Positions 1-9,600 of a DNA stretch of 64,000 nt are shown here, piece by piece. This stretch comes from an uncultured Prevotellaceae bacterium (lineage in GTDB: Bacteria; Bacteroidota; Bacteroidia; Bacteroidales; Bacteroidaceae): contig CAMZCM010000007.1 of the NCBI GenBank assembly GCA_947305005.1, forward strand, positions 39,527-103,526, in the 5' to 3' direction. The notes under the pieces were generated by a model, which had not been told where the DNA came from, made no database searches, and saw only the letters and a list, made by a program, of their open reading frames with translations. Made by a program: the position numbers and the translations under genes. Every line of letters starts with the position of its first letter. The first letter of the stretch is position 1.

Positions 1-863
1 ACAAGAATAGCGATGAGATAAGGGATGATGCCCACTGCTGTAGAGAAACCTCCTTTGGCACCTTCTATGAAAGCGTCATATACATTGATCTTTTTGCGCA
101 AACCCGCACAGATAAACGCTACAATGATTCCTAAGAGAATGATGTTGGCAATGTTTGAAGAGAAGATGCCCATCTGCTCACGGCTCAGGACCACTGAAGC
201 CCATGCCATACCAGCTACGATGAGCGCAAACAGAGCCAAGGTGATGAGGACGGGACGGTTCAGTAGGTTGATACGTTGAATCGCACCTGTGATGGCTACG
301 CCCACAACCATGGAAATCAATGTTGCCAACAGAATCGGAAGAAAGACATCCGTCGGTTGAGCGGCACCTAATGAAGCCCGGTAGGCAAGGATAGACACAG
401 GCACGATGGTCAGACCGGCTGTGTTCATCACCAGAAACATAATCATAGAATTGGAAGCTGTGTCCTTCTTCGGGTTCAGCTCCTGCAGTCCTTCCATGGC
501 TTTCAACCCGAGGGGTGTGGCTGCATTGTCCAATCCCAACATGTTCGCAGAAAGATTCATGAAGATATGTCCCACGACAGGATGATCAGCGGGTATCTCG
601 GGGAAGAGACGACGGAAAAGAGGACCCAGCCAACGCGCTAAGGTATTCACTACGCCCCCCTGTTCGCCGATGCGCATGATGCCCATCCACAAGGAAAGGA
701 CAGCCGTCAGGGCTAACGAAATCTCAAAGCCCGACTTGGCTGTATCCATGGTAGCATTCATGATGGCGGGAAAAACCTCTACGTCACCAAAGAATACCAG
801 CTTGACCATTGCCACAGCTGCGGCAATCAGGAAAAAAGCGATCCAAATATAGTTTAAGGCCAT
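1..863 (-). CDS. SpmA/SpmB-like nucleoside recognition (Gate domain) membrane protein, partial
   Basis: Reading the minus strand from the ATG at 863 gives an open frame to the left edge, beginning MALNYIWIAFFLIAAAVAM. It contains the features of spore maturation A/B proteins found in non-sporulating Bacteroidetes: a hydrophobic start, a segment with NLSANMLGLDNAATPLGLKA, and a second hydrophobic half beginning near INLLNRPVLIT, so SpmA and SpmB regions appear fused. Members are polytopic inner-membrane proteins with Gate (nucleoside recognition) domains; the transported or sensed compound is unknown. A minus-strand -7 box (TACTTTTG, plus positions 884-891) lies 20 bases before the start. The C-terminus lies outside the window. 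Confidence 0.85.
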   Translation of the reverse strand, partial: MALNYIWIAFFLIAAAVAMVKLVFFGDVEVFPAIMNATMDTAKSGFEISLALTAVLSLWMGIMRIGEQGGVVNTLARWLGPLFRRLFPEIPADHPVVGHIFMNLSANMLGLDNAATPLGLKAMEGLQELNPKKDTASNSMIMFLVMNTAGLTIVPVSILAYRASLGAAQPTDVFLPILLATLISMVVGVAITGAIQRINLLNRPVLITLALFALIVAGMAWASVVLSREQMGIFSSNIANIILLGIIVAFICAGLRKKINVYDAFIEGAKGGFSTAVGIIPYLIAIL

Positions 864-883
864 AAAACACATTTAATTTCCGA

Positions 884-891
884 CAAAAGTA
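884..891 (-). promoter_or_regulatory. -7 box for the SpmA/B-like gene
   Basis: TACTTTTG on the minus strand fits the Bacteroidetes TAnnTTTG -7 consensus and sits just upstream of the ATG at 863. A clear -33 TTTG is not visible. Confidence 0.5.
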
Positions 892-933
892 CAAAAAAAC
901 TATGAAAATAGAATTAAACTATGAACTTTTTCA

Positions 934-941
934 TAACTTTG
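934..941 (+). promoter_or_regulatory. -7 box upstream of NfeD-like gene
   Basis: TAACTTTG matches TAnnTTTG. Because transcription would start a few bases further on, it argues that translation begins at the ATG at 978 and not at the in-frame ATG at 921, which lies upstream of the box. Confidence 0.45.
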
Positions 942-977
942 TCCTCAAAATCATCTATTATCATCACCATTAAGATT

Positions 978-1598
978 ATGTTGACCTCTATTTCCGAATG
1001 GTTCTCCTCCCTTGACACGACCATGCAAATCTTTTGGGCGTGTGCCATTGCTGCAAGTGCTGTGTTCATTATCCAGAACGCTTTGATGCTGATGGGCATC
1101 GGAGGGATGGACAGTGACGTGGATGCTGATGTAAGCACCGATACAGATATCTCTGCAGAGAATACAGGACATGAAGGCACCTTGGGTTCGGCGGGTATTT
1201 TCTCGCTGTTCACGCTCCGTAACTTCATCAACTTCTTCCTTGGCTTCGGTTGGGGGGGTATCAGCCTGGCTCCTGTGGTCCAGAACCAAGCCTTGCTTGT
1301 TTTCCTGAGCGTCCTCATCGGCTTAGTCTTCGTAGTCATCTTTGTGGTGATGATGCGTGCCTTGCTGCGTTTAGAGCACAATGGAAGCTTCAAGATACAG
1401 GATTGTGTAGGTCAGACGGCCAGCGTCTATCTCCGTATCCCTGCCCATCATGAAGCAGCCGGAAAAATCCAGATCAGCATCAATGGTTCCGTTCATGAAC
1501 TCAATGCCTTCACCGACGGTGACTTCCTGCCTACAGGAGCACGTGTCCGCATCATTGAGGTCATTGACAGCGGCAGCCTGTTGGTCGAAAAACTATAG
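978..1598 (+). CDS. NfeD-like / OB-fold membrane protein paired with flotillin
   Basis: About 206 residues. Two hydrophobic stretches (about residues 13-40 and 80-125), an acidic loop between them (DSDVDADVSTDTD), and a C-terminal soluble beta-rich part (IQDCVGQTASVYLRIPAHHEAAGKI) resembling the OB fold of NfeD/YuaF/YqiJ proteins. It lies 40 bp upstream of a flotillin gene on the same strand; NfeD-type proteins and flotillins are commonly encoded together and act on membrane organisation. The in-frame ATG at 921 would add 19 residues but lies before a -7 promoter box, so the ATG at 978 is preferred. Family call rests on architecture and neighbour. Confidence 0.7.
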   Translation: MLTSISEWFSSLDTTMQIFWACAIAASAVFIIQNALMLMGIGGMDSDVDADVSTDTDISAENTGHEGTLGSAGIFSLFTLRNFINFFLGFGWGGISLAPVVQNQALLVFLSVLIGLVFVVIFVVMMRALLRLEHNGSFKIQDCVGQTASVYLRIPAHHEAAGKIQISINGSVHELNAFTDGDFLPTGARVRIIEVIDSGSLLVEKL

Positions 1599-1638
1599 CA
1601 TCTTTAATCCCTAATCTTTAATCCTTAATCTCAAAAAT

Positions 1639-3009
1639 ATGGAACTCTACGTCATCGTTGTAGCAGCCCTCGTGGCTTTCTTTCTGGTTGTAGCCATCTT
1701 CAACCGCTACCGCCGTTGTCCCTCGGACAAGATTCTTGTAATCTATGGAACCAGCGCCGCCAAAGGCTCTGCCAAATGTGTACACGGAGGCGGTACTTTC
1801 GTGTGGCCTATCATTCAGGACTATGCTTATATGAGCCTGACGCCCATCAGCATTGATGCCAACCTGACCAATGCCCTGTCTCGCCAGAATATCCGTGTGG
1901 ATGTGCCCTGTCGCTTCACCGTGGGTATCAGCACGGAGCCCGATTACATGCAGGCTGCCGCTGAACGTCTGCTCGGACAGACACCTCAGCAGATTCAGGA
2001 GCTGGCCCGTGATATCCTGTTCGGCCAATTGCGTCTGGTGATTGCTACGATGTCTATCGAGGAACTGAACTCCGACCGTGATAAATTCCTGGAAGCTATT
2101 TCCACCAATGTGGAAGTAGAGCTGAAGAAGATTGGTCTCAGACTCATCAACGTGAACGTGACAGATATCAAGGACGAGAGCGGTTATATCGAAGCACTCG
2201 GTCGCGAAGCTGCTGCAAAGGCTATCAATGAGGCAAAGGTGCGTGTGGCTGAGCAGGATAAGATTGGTGAGATCGGTAAGGCAGAGGCTGTCCGTGAGAC
2301 GCGTGTCCGCACCGCTGAAGCCAATGCTCAGGCCGTCAAGGGTGAGAACGAGGCGAAAGTGGAGATTGCTAACTCCGAGGCTTACCGTCGTGAGAAAGAG
2401 GCTGAGGCACAGCGCAAGGCACAGGCTGCAGAAAAGGTGCAGGCCGCTCGTGCGCTCGAAGAGGCTTATGCTGCTGAGCAGGCCGCAGAAACAGCCCGTG
2501 CAGAACGTGAGCGTGCAACAGAAACGGCCAACGTCATCGTAGGTCAGGAGATTGAAAAGCAACGCCTCATCATCGCTGCTGAGGCAGAAGCTGAACAGAA
2601 ACGTGCTATTGCACGAGGTGAGGCAGATGCCGTCTTCGCCAAGATGGAAGCTGAAGCAAAGGGTTTGTATGAAGTGCTGACCCGTCAGGCACAAGGTTAT
2701 GACAAGATGGTACAGGCTGCTGGCGGTAGTGCATCAGACGCTTACTCACTGCTGCTCTTGGAGAAATTGCCAGAGCTTGTCAAGACACAGGTAGATGCTA
2801 TCAAGGGCATCAATATCGACAAGGTTACCGTCTGGGACAGTGGTGCTGCAGGTGCTGACGGAAAGAGCTCTACAGCGGGCTTTGTCAGCGGGCTCATGAA
2901 GAGCATCCCCCCTCTCAGCGATCTCTTTGAACAGGCCGGCCTGAACCTTCCCGAGTACCTGGCCAAGAAGAAAGCCGAAAGCGAAGCAGGCACAGACCCC
3001 AAAGCCTAA
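1639..3009 (+). CDS. floT: Flotillin-like SPFH-domain membrane scaffold protein
   Basis: 456 residues. N-terminal membrane anchor (residues 1-22), then an SPFH/band-7 domain (about 25-190, including the conserved stretch VGISTEPDYMQAAAERLLG), then a long alanine- and glutamate-rich coiled coil with repeated EA/EAQ/AER motifs (about 195-350), and a C-terminal region with LLLLEKLPELVKTQ. This is the usual order and length for bacterial flotillins (FloT/YqiK), which oligomerise on the inner membrane and organise membrane microdomains. Follows the NfeD-like gene by 40 bp and precedes the leucine-rich-repeat gene by 20 bp. Symbol is by family resemblance. Confidence 0.9.
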   Translation: MELYVIVVAALVAFFLVVAIFNRYRRCPSDKILVIYGTSAAKGSAKCVHGGGTFVWPIIQDYAYMSLTPISIDANLTNALSRQNIRVDVPCRFTVGISTEPDYMQAAAERLLGQTPQQIQELARDILFGQLRLVIATMSIEELNSDRDKFLEAISTNVEVELKKIGLRLINVNVTDIKDESGYIEALGREAAAKAINEAKVRVAEQDKIGEIGKAEAVRETRVRTAEANAQAVKGENEAKVEIANSEAYRREKEAEAQRKAQAAEKVQAARALEEAYAAEQAAETARAERERATETANVIVGQEIEKQRLIIAAEAEAEQKRAIARGEADAVFAKMEAEAKGLYEVLTRQAQGYDKMVQAAGGSASDAYSLLLLEKLPELVKTQVDAIKGINIDKVTVWDSGAAGADGKSSTAGFVSGLMKSIPPLSDLFEQAGLNLPEYLAKKKAESEAGTDPKA

Positions 3010-3029
3010 TCCTATAATATAAATAGGAT

Positions 3030-4223
3030 ATGAAAAGATTCTGTATTACCCTCGTAGCAATGGTCATGTGCACCATTGGCTATTCTTTTGAAGTGAAAAA
3101 CTCAGACGGTGTAACCATTTTTTACAGTTATCGCAATAATAGTACGCAAGAGGTGGAGGTAACGACAGGGTACAGCAAAAAATACACTGGCTCTGTGGTT
3201 ATCCCGGAAGAGGTTTCATACTTGGGTAAGAAATACAAAGTGACGGGTATCGCAAATAATGCGTTCAAAGAGTGTTATGACCTCACCTCTGTCACTATCC
3301 CTGAAGGCGTTATCAGCATTGGGGATTATGCATTTTATCAATGTGAGAACCTACTTTCGGTCACTATTCCTAACAGCGTAACCTCGATTGGTAGTTATGC
3401 GTTCTATAACTGTTACGATCTCTCCTCTGTTACCCTTCCAGAAGAATTGACAACCATAGAGATTGGTGCGTTTGTTCACTGCTCCAGTTTCACATCAATC
3501 ACCATTCCAAGTAAGGTTACTCACTTGGGAGGAGCCGTATTTCAGAATTGCTACAAACTTAATTCTATTACTTGCTTAAATACCACGCCTCCAGATATTG
3601 AAATGTCGGGTGTTTTCTGGTGTAGTCTTAATAATGTTTCTGATGCGAATGATATTTATACCTATGTTCCTCTTCACGTCCCCAAAGGAAGTGGTGACCT
3701 TTATGCTGCCACATTTGAATGGCGGAATTTTAAGAAAATAAGGGAAGATATAGAATTAGACGAAACGGAGCTTTATGCTGATCTCACCATCAAACAAGGC
3801 GAGATAGGCTATACGCGGCAGACCCTAAATAAAGGTGCTACGTATAAGATCTTTATCGGTTCTCTTGGAAACTATAAGGTGAACACTGTCACATTCAATA
3901 GCGAAGACGTGACAAAGGATGTAGTTGATGGATATTTCACGATTCCAGCATTACAGGAAGACTCTGAGCTTTCTATATCCTATGAAAAGGAGATTACAGA
4001 TATCAGGAGCATCTCATCGTTGACAAACGTAAAGGTGACGGCACACAATGGAGAAATCAATATATCAAATATTGATGAGTCTTCTACCGTTTCTGTTTAT
4101 AGTTCAGATGGTAAGCTTACATACAGCATCCCTTCTGCTTTGGGCTCGGTAAGAGTTCCTATCCATTCAGAAGGCTTATACCTTGTAAAAGTCGGATCAC
4201 GCAGTTATTCAATAGCGTTGTAA
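3030..4223 (+). CDS. BspA-like leucine-rich-repeat secreted protein
   Basis: 397 residues. Signal peptide (MKRFCITLVAMVMCTIGYSF). Residues about 65-190 hold repeated TpLRR/LRR_5 units of the form A-F-x-x-C-x-x-L-x-S-V-T-I-P-x-x-V-T-S-I-G, for example around AFYQCENLLSVTIPNSVTSI. The C-terminal about 70 residues (VYSSDGKLTYSI ... GLYLVKVGSRSYSIAL) form a beta-rich secretion-tail-like domain common in Prevotella. BspA-type proteins are surface proteins, some binding host matrix proteins or other bacteria. Only 20 bp separate it from the flotillin gene, so it may be cotranscribed, although the functional link is unclear. Confidence 0.88.
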   Translation: MKRFCITLVAMVMCTIGYSFEVKNSDGVTIFYSYRNNSTQEVEVTTGYSKKYTGSVVIPEEVSYLGKKYKVTGIANNAFKECYDLTSVTIPEGVISIGDYAFYQCENLLSVTIPNSVTSIGSYAFYNCYDLSSVTLPEELTTIEIGAFVHCSSFTSITIPSKVTHLGGAVFQNCYKLNSITCLNTTPPDIEMSGVFWCSLNNVSDANDIYTYVPLHVPKGSGDLYAATFEWRNFKKIREDIELDETELYADLTIKQGEIGYTRQTLNKGATYKIFIGSLGNYKVNTVTFNSEDVTKDVVDGYFTIPALQEDSELSISYEKEITDIRSISSLTNVKVTAHNGEINISNIDESSTVSVYSSDGKLTYSIPSALGSVRVPIHSEGLYLVKVGSRSYSIAL

Positions 4224-4339
4224 ACATCTGTCACCCACCATCAACACCTCCTGCGAATGATAACAGCAGGAAGGTGCGGTAGCTCCATTACAATGATTGC
4301 CACAAGGCGCTCAACAGCAGACCTTGTGGCAATCGGTTT

Positions 4340-4455
4340 ATATACACCGCAGAGTTCGCGATGCCGCAAAGATTTTCATTACAGCTTGTCCTGCGGAAGT
4401 CCGCTGAGTTGCCTGAATCTCTGCGCCATAGCGCCTTTGCGGCGTATAAAAGATT
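4340..4455. repeat. GCAAAGACGC-family intergenic repeat, degenerate copy
   Basis: Contains CACCGCA, a block reading CATTACAGCTTGTCCTGCGG, GAAGTCCGCTGAG and TTTGCGGCGTATAA. These are the same building blocks seen at 5.9, 10.5-11.0, 11.5-11.7, 12.5-13.2 and 14.1-14.4 kb. The rest of the gap 4224-4625 holds no gene that I can support. Confidence 0.7.
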
Positions 4456-4566
4456 AGTGGTTTGCAGTAGCTAATAATAAGCCAAAGGACATTGCGATGA
4501 ATATAAAACGTGCATTTATATCTAACCGCAATGCAAAGATGTGCAATAATTTGAAGAAAAAAGGAA

Positions 4567-4594
4567 TTGAAACCGATTATTTTGATTACTTTTG
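4567..4594 (+). promoter_or_regulatory. Probable promoter of DUF1016 gene
   Basis: TTG at 4567-4569 and TACTTTTG at 4587-4594 (17 bp apart, slightly short for this promoter class). It lies inside the longest version of the reading frame and therefore argues for a start downstream of 4600. Confidence 0.45.
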
Positions 4595-4625
4595 CCGTCA
4601 AAATAAAACGAGATATGGCAAGTCA

Positions 4626-5732
4626 TTGAGCATACTGGACAAGGATTACCTCCAGTGGATTAAGGAATTGAGTACACGTTTTCGCCAGAGTCAGGTAAAG
4701 GCTTCTGTGAAGGTGAATCAGGTGATGCTTCAGTTCTATTGGGAACTGGGCAAGGATATTGTGGAAAAGAAAGCAGAGAGCCGTTGGGGCAGCGGGTTTA
4801 TGAAGAACTTGAGCAGGGATTTGAAGGAAGTGAATCCTGATGCGACCTGTTTCTCGGAAACGAATCTGCTGTATATGAAGAACTTCTATTTGCTTTACCA
4901 TCCCTATCTGGCAATTACTCCACAAGTTGGGGAGCAAATTACTCAACAAGTTGTTGAGCAATTTCATGAAGTTGCATTTACTCAGCAACTTGCTGAGCAA
5001 ATTAAGCAAGACCTGTTTTCTATTCCGTGGGGGCATCACATTTTATTGATAGACAAACTCAAGAATAGTCCAGAGAAAGCTTTGTTTTTTGTTCATCAGA
5101 CTGTGGAGAACGGCTGGAGCAGAAATATGTTGTTGAACTTCATGGGGACTGACTTGTATGAGCGTCAAGGCAAGGCTTTGACAAACTTCCAGCGAACATT
5201 GCCAGAAGAAACAAGCGACTTAGCCCGTGAGTTGACAAAGGACCCATACGACTTCGCATTTACAGGCATAACAGGCAAATACAATGAGGCTCTCTTAAAA
5301 GAGAAATTGCTGGGTAACATTACGCGGTTCTTGGTGGAACTGGGTACTGGCTTTGGATATTTGGGCAAGGAATATCGACTGCAAGTTGGCGAAAGGGAAC
5401 AGTTTATAGACCTATTATTCTACAATCTTAACCTCTCTTGTTATGTCGTCATAGAAGTAAAGATTGGAAAGTTCGAGTTCGCGGATATTGGCCAATTAGG
5501 AGGCTATGTTGTTGCCTGTAACCATACACTTCGCAAAGAAGGACGCGATAATCCTACAATAGGTTTGCTTATCTGCAAGGAGAAAGATCGCATTCAAGCG
5601 CAATATGCTTTGGAATCAAGCAGCCAGCCTTTGGCTATCTCCGAATATGAGTTGGAGAAGTTCTATCCAGAAAAGGTAGAAGGTACAATTCCTACTATAG
5701 AAGAAATAGAGGCCAAACTAAGTGCAAAATAA
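4626..5732 (+). CDS. DUF1016 (YhcG-like) PDDEXK nuclease-family protein
   Basis: About 368 residues from the TTG at 4626. The N-terminal domain (LSTRFRQSQVKASVKVNQVMLQFYWELG, then GSGFMKNLSRDLKEVNP) and C-terminal PDDEXK nuclease-fold domain (FIDLLFYNLNLSCYVVIEVKIGKFEFADIGQ, with the E-x-K signature) match DUF1016. Between them lies a Q/E-rich linker encoded by near-palindromic tandem DNA repeats (4920-5012). The frame is open back to ATG 4497, but the promoter at 4567-4594 and family length favour 4626; an ATG at 4536 is another option. The family is recurrent in accessory DNA beside restriction or defence genes; activity here is unproven. Flanked on both sides by GCAAAGACGC-family repeats. 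Confidence 0.85.
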   Translation: MSILDKDYLQWIKELSTRFRQSQVKASVKVNQVMLQFYWELGKDIVEKKAESRWGSGFMKNLSRDLKEVNPDATCFSETNLLYMKNFYLLYHPYLAITPQVGEQITQQVVEQFHEVAFTQQLAEQIKQDLFSIPWGHHILLIDKLKNSPEKALFFVHQTVENGWSRNMLLNFMGTDLYERQGKALTNFQRTLPEETSDLARELTKDPYDFAFTGITGKYNEALLKEKLLGNITRFLVELGTGFGYLGKEYRLQVGEREQFIDLLFYNLNLSCYVVIEVKIGKFEFADIGQLGGYVVACNHTLRKEGRDNPTIGLLICKEKDRIQAQYALESSSQPLAISEYELEKFYPEKVEGTIPTIEEIEAKLSAK

Positions 5733-5778
5733 CTTAGCCTTGCCGTTCGTGTCTTATCTTGAAAATAGTGGATGTTTT

Positions 5779-5902
5779 ATAGGTATAGACCTGTGGGCTT
5801 ATAGGTCTATACCTTTCGGGCTACAAGTATATACCTTTTGGGCTACAAGTATATACCTTTTTGACTACAGGTCTATACCTTTCGAATCACAGGTCTAGTC
5901 AC
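5779..5902. repeat. 22-bp tandem array (five units plus a partial)
   Basis: Units start at 5779, 5801, 5823, 5845 and 5867, with a partial unit at 5889. Consensus is near ACAGGTCTATACCTTTCGGGCT; each unit carries the near-palindrome AGGTCTATACCT. Period is exactly 22 bp with no spacers, so it is an iteron-like or operator-like array and not a CRISPR. It begins 46 bp after the DUF1016 stop codon. Confidence 0.9.
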
Positions 5903-5907
5903 ATTTT

Positions 5908-6240
5908 TCATTCACCGCAAAGACGCCATGGCGCAAAGTTTTTCACAGCAGTTTGTCCTGCGGAAGCTCGCTGAGCCGCACGAACGGCAAAGCCGAGGTT
6001 CGTGCTAGGCGAAGTTCGCAAAGATTCATGTCCTCTTGTCCCGTAATCCCTTCAACTATTTAATTCTTTCATTTTTTTATTCTTTAATTATTTAAATCCT
6101 TCATTGCACAGCCTTTGCGCTCTCTGCTTAAGTCAAAACCTCGCGTAGCGTTTTGGCTGGCTCCGCGTTAGCAAACAGTAAAGGCTAAAAAATCTCTGCG
6201 TCTTAGCGTCTTAGCGGTGAATGAAAATAAGCTATACAGC
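5908..6240. repeat. GCAAAGACGC-family repeats, two copies in opposite orientation
   Basis: First copy about 5910-6025 (starts TTCACCGCAAAGACGCCATG, includes the inverted pair CACGAAC / GTTCGTG). Second copy about 6105-6230 in the other orientation (ends TCTTAGCGGTGAATG). Between them is an A/T-rich stretch of short repeats. No gene is supported between 5733 and 6360. Confidence 0.8.
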
Positions 6241-6358
6241 TGGCGGTGAATAGGAAAAAGCCAAGTGGTTGCGGTGAATAGCCATGTATTTGTAAGTGTA
6301 TAGTTTACACTCTATATGGGTGATTTTCATAGGAAAATGAAGATTTTTGAGGAATTCC

Positions 6359-6390
6359 TTTGCGGATTCACACAATTATCGCTACATTTG
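6359..6390 (+). promoter_or_regulatory. Promoter of the structured RNA / 1158-aa gene
   Basis: TTTG at 6359-6362, 20 bp spacer, TACATTTG at 6383-6390. This is a full match to the Bacteroidetes promoter. Expected transcript start is near 6397. Confidence 0.8.
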
Positions 6391-6396
6391 CCCCGT

Positions 6397-6607
6397 CTTC
6401 TCGAAAGAGGGACGCATATTATTTGCTCAATCGCACATCGAATCACCACCTCGACCAAGCAGAAAACGAGCAAAATAAGGATAGTTGCGTAACAGCTATT
6501 CCTGCATCCAACGAAATGGGGCTTGCGCTATTTGCGTAGGTTTTCCGATATTCGTTGGAGGTTTGTGGTGAACCTGATGTGCGTATGGTGAAAACCTGCG
6601 CTTTTTT
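6397..6607 (+). ncRNA. Structured RNA leader or small RNA of about 210 nt, unidentified
   Basis: Transcribed region between a consensus promoter and an intrinsic terminator, with no reading frame of note. Seen pairings: CGCACATC (6432-6439) with GATGTGCG (6576-6583); TCACCAC (6443-6449) with GTGGTGA (6565-6571); TCCAACGA (6507-6514) with TCGTTGGA (6552-6559). The terminator hairpin has a GAAA tetraloop (GGT 6587-6589, GAAA, ACC 6594-6596) and six T at 6602-6607. The closing helix and terminator share 6581-6583, so they exclude each other, as in attenuating leaders. No second promoter is visible before the gene at 6693, which favours a cis leader; a stand-alone RNA (for example 6S-like) is not excluded. 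Confidence 0.6.
6581..6607 (+). terminator. Intrinsic terminator inside the leader
   Basis: GCGTA, one bulged T, GGT, loop GAAA, ACC, TGCGC, followed by T6. It would stop transcription 85 bp before the 1158-aa gene unless overridden. Confidence 0.65.
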
Positions 6608-6692
6608 CATGCCATGAACTGAGCTGGGTTGTTAGCCATAGATTGAAAAACGTAAGATCAAATACTAACAACTATAACTAAATCAACAAAAA

Positions 6693-9600
6693 ATGAAAAG
6701 ACTATTATTCTTATTAAGTGTCCTGCTGACAGGAGTTAGCGGGGCGTGGGCTGAAACTGTTACGTGGACACCAGGTCTAACGTTTAACGAATCAACAACC
6801 GGTAATTTTTCAACAGGATGGTTTACGGTTGTTTCCCCAATTAATGGCACACTCAATTCTTTTACGGTCAATCTTGGAACTGGAGGTGGAGGTGGCATTT
6901 CCAGAACAGATGCTTACTTGGCCATCAGCCGTAATCTGAAATCAAGTACAACAGGTTTCAGTGCAAGTGATTTTGTGGCAATATCAAATGAAAGCTGTAC
7001 AACTTCTGGTTCAAAGATAACTTTGACTTTTAATAGCGATGCAGTCCTCAATGGGGGTTCTACATACTATTTCTATTGGGTTACAGAAAGTGCTGGAGTC
7101 TATACAACAGTTAATCAGCGCTATTACGTAGTATCAAGCAATCAGATGTCGGTTGGTACAGTAGGCACAACAACGGCCTATAGTTCTAGTTATGCGATGC
7201 CATTTAGTGCTACAATGACAATCGCTGATAATAAGTACTATAGAATAAAGGCACTTTATCCAGATGGAATTTGTTACTTATATTCCAATGAATCAAATGA
7301 GGATAAAATTTGGAAAAACACCTCTGCACCTTCTGTCACAGCTTTAAGATATGTATGGAAAGCTACACTAAGCACAGGTTTGATATTGCAAAATGTTGGA
7401 TCAAGCCGTTATATTCCTAAGCTTACGACTGGCAGTAAAACTGGAGCTGATGTGGATTATTTGACTGCCACGACAACAGACGATGCTGAAAAGTTTTCGT
7501 TAGAAGATAATAATCCAGGTGCGCAAAACCAACCCGGCTTTATTGCCTTAAAATCCACTACTGCCGCTTCAGATGTATGGCTGAACACAGCCACTTCAGG
7601 AAATGCATGGGTAGGTAGCCATGATGCCAATCCAAACAAAAGTGGCCAGTTCTTGTTCTATCAAGTGAAAAAAGTAACTTTTAGCATGCCTGTTGCTGTT
7701 AATGGTGGGGATGCAGTATCTACCATTTATGTTGCAGTTGATGGCAGCGACTCTTTCACGCTTCCTGCAGGTTATCTATATAGTGTAGATGGAGCATCTG
7801 AGGTTACAAACACATTGGCCGCATCTGCAATTGCTGCGGCAGGAACCTCTGACATGACTGTTACGGTGAATTCTGAGGTTATTAATGCAACAGCGAATAT
7901 CACCAATAATAAGCTGTATCACATATATACCTATAATAATGGTAGTACAGAAGGTTCGACTAAGTATTACCTTACCTCTGCTGGTCAATTGACTTCTGAC
8001 GAGGCTTCTGCTGCAGATTTCTTGTTTACAGTTACCAATGAAGGATATTATGTCAATGCTGGTTATGCTTGGCAAATCACCGCAGATGACGGTTCCCATT
8101 ATTTTACAAATCCAACAGAAGGAAGCCGCGATCATTATATCCATACAACAACAAACAAACGCCAACATTGGGAGGCACAAGTATTCTATTGGAATGGAAG
8201 TAAATATGCCATTCGTGCTACAAATTGTACCAATGGAAGTGGCTATGACTGTAACGCTTTCTGGACGGTGACAGATTATGACTCTGATGGCACACCTGAA
8301 GCCGATTATGATGCTACGCTGAATGTCAAACATTATGTTTGGGGTATTGAAGAAGCTGGCTCTGTAACATTTAATCTTTTATTCCAAGGAGAGACTATTA
8401 GAACAGTGGTCAGGAATAGAGCAAGCGTAATTGGTACTGCAGCCTTGCCGACTGATTCTTGGAATCATGCATGTTGTGAGTACTCATTTGAACCGTCAAC
8501 AATTGACGGCGAGACAGAAACTGTAGATGTCACCATGACTTGGAATGTAGGGGATTTGACCTTCTCTTCTGATTATGCTTCTGCCACATGGTATCATATG
8601 AGCTTGCATAATAAGTGGGCAAAATATAATAAAGAAGTAAATGGTACTGATGGTCACCCCTTGTATTCTGATAAGAACAACGTTAATTATGATGTCGCTG
8701 GTTTTGCTGGAATGTGGGCATTTGTTGGCAATCCTTTAGATGGCGTGTATGTAATTAATAGAGAAGCTGGTAATGGTAAAGTCCTTGGTTGGACAACACC
8801 TCCAAGAATGCAAGGTACAAATGAAGGATCCTCTAAGAGGTTCGTCTTGGGTAAGAAAAGCGACACAGAATTCACTCTTTCATATAGTGGGTTCTATGTA
8901 AACGACTATGAAGATGCTGGAAAACTCAAGTTTTGGAATGATGGACGTGGAGCAACAGCTGATGGGTCTGCCATTACCGTTGAGGATATATCGCTTTACG
9001 AATTGTCTTTAATTGAACTGGATGAGTATGCTAGTGAACATGCTGAAGGTGAATACTTTGGTGTGACATCAAGTGCTGTGACATCACTTCGAAATAATAT
9101 CAAAACAGCGAAAGCATCGTATAATGCAGCAGCTTATTCTGCAGCACATTCTGCGATAGAGGCATTGTGGCCAGGTACAGACAATGCAAATGTTGTATTC
9201 CCTGAAAATGGTTTCTATTATATCAAAAGTTCAGGATCACGCAATTGGGGACCTGCATATATCACATATAGCTCTACTGGCCTTGTAACTCAGACATCCA
9301 AAGATTTGAATAGTATTATATATTTATCTGAAGAATCATCCGTGTATAAGTTTTCCGTACAAGGTCTAAATCTGCAACCATTCACATCGCATAGCCAGCA
9401 AGCTCGCGCTACTGATGATAGTGGCTGTGACGTGACATTGAGCCCATCATCGACTCCTGGTATGGGTCTGATTGAGAATTCAATATCTGGAACTCCTACC
9501 TACCCGAGCTATTCCAAGTATTTCCATGAGAATGATGGTAACAAAGTTGTAAGTTGGGAATATAATGCAGTAGCTTCCACTTGGGCAATTGAAAAAGTTG

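Noticed and set aside
4257..4601. Open frames on both strands between the BspA-like and DUF1016 genes
   Set aside because: Made of a degenerate copy of the intergenic repeat; no protein-like composition.
5779..5902. CRISPR array
   Set aside because: Units are 22 bp, directly adjacent, with no unique spacers and no cas genes near.
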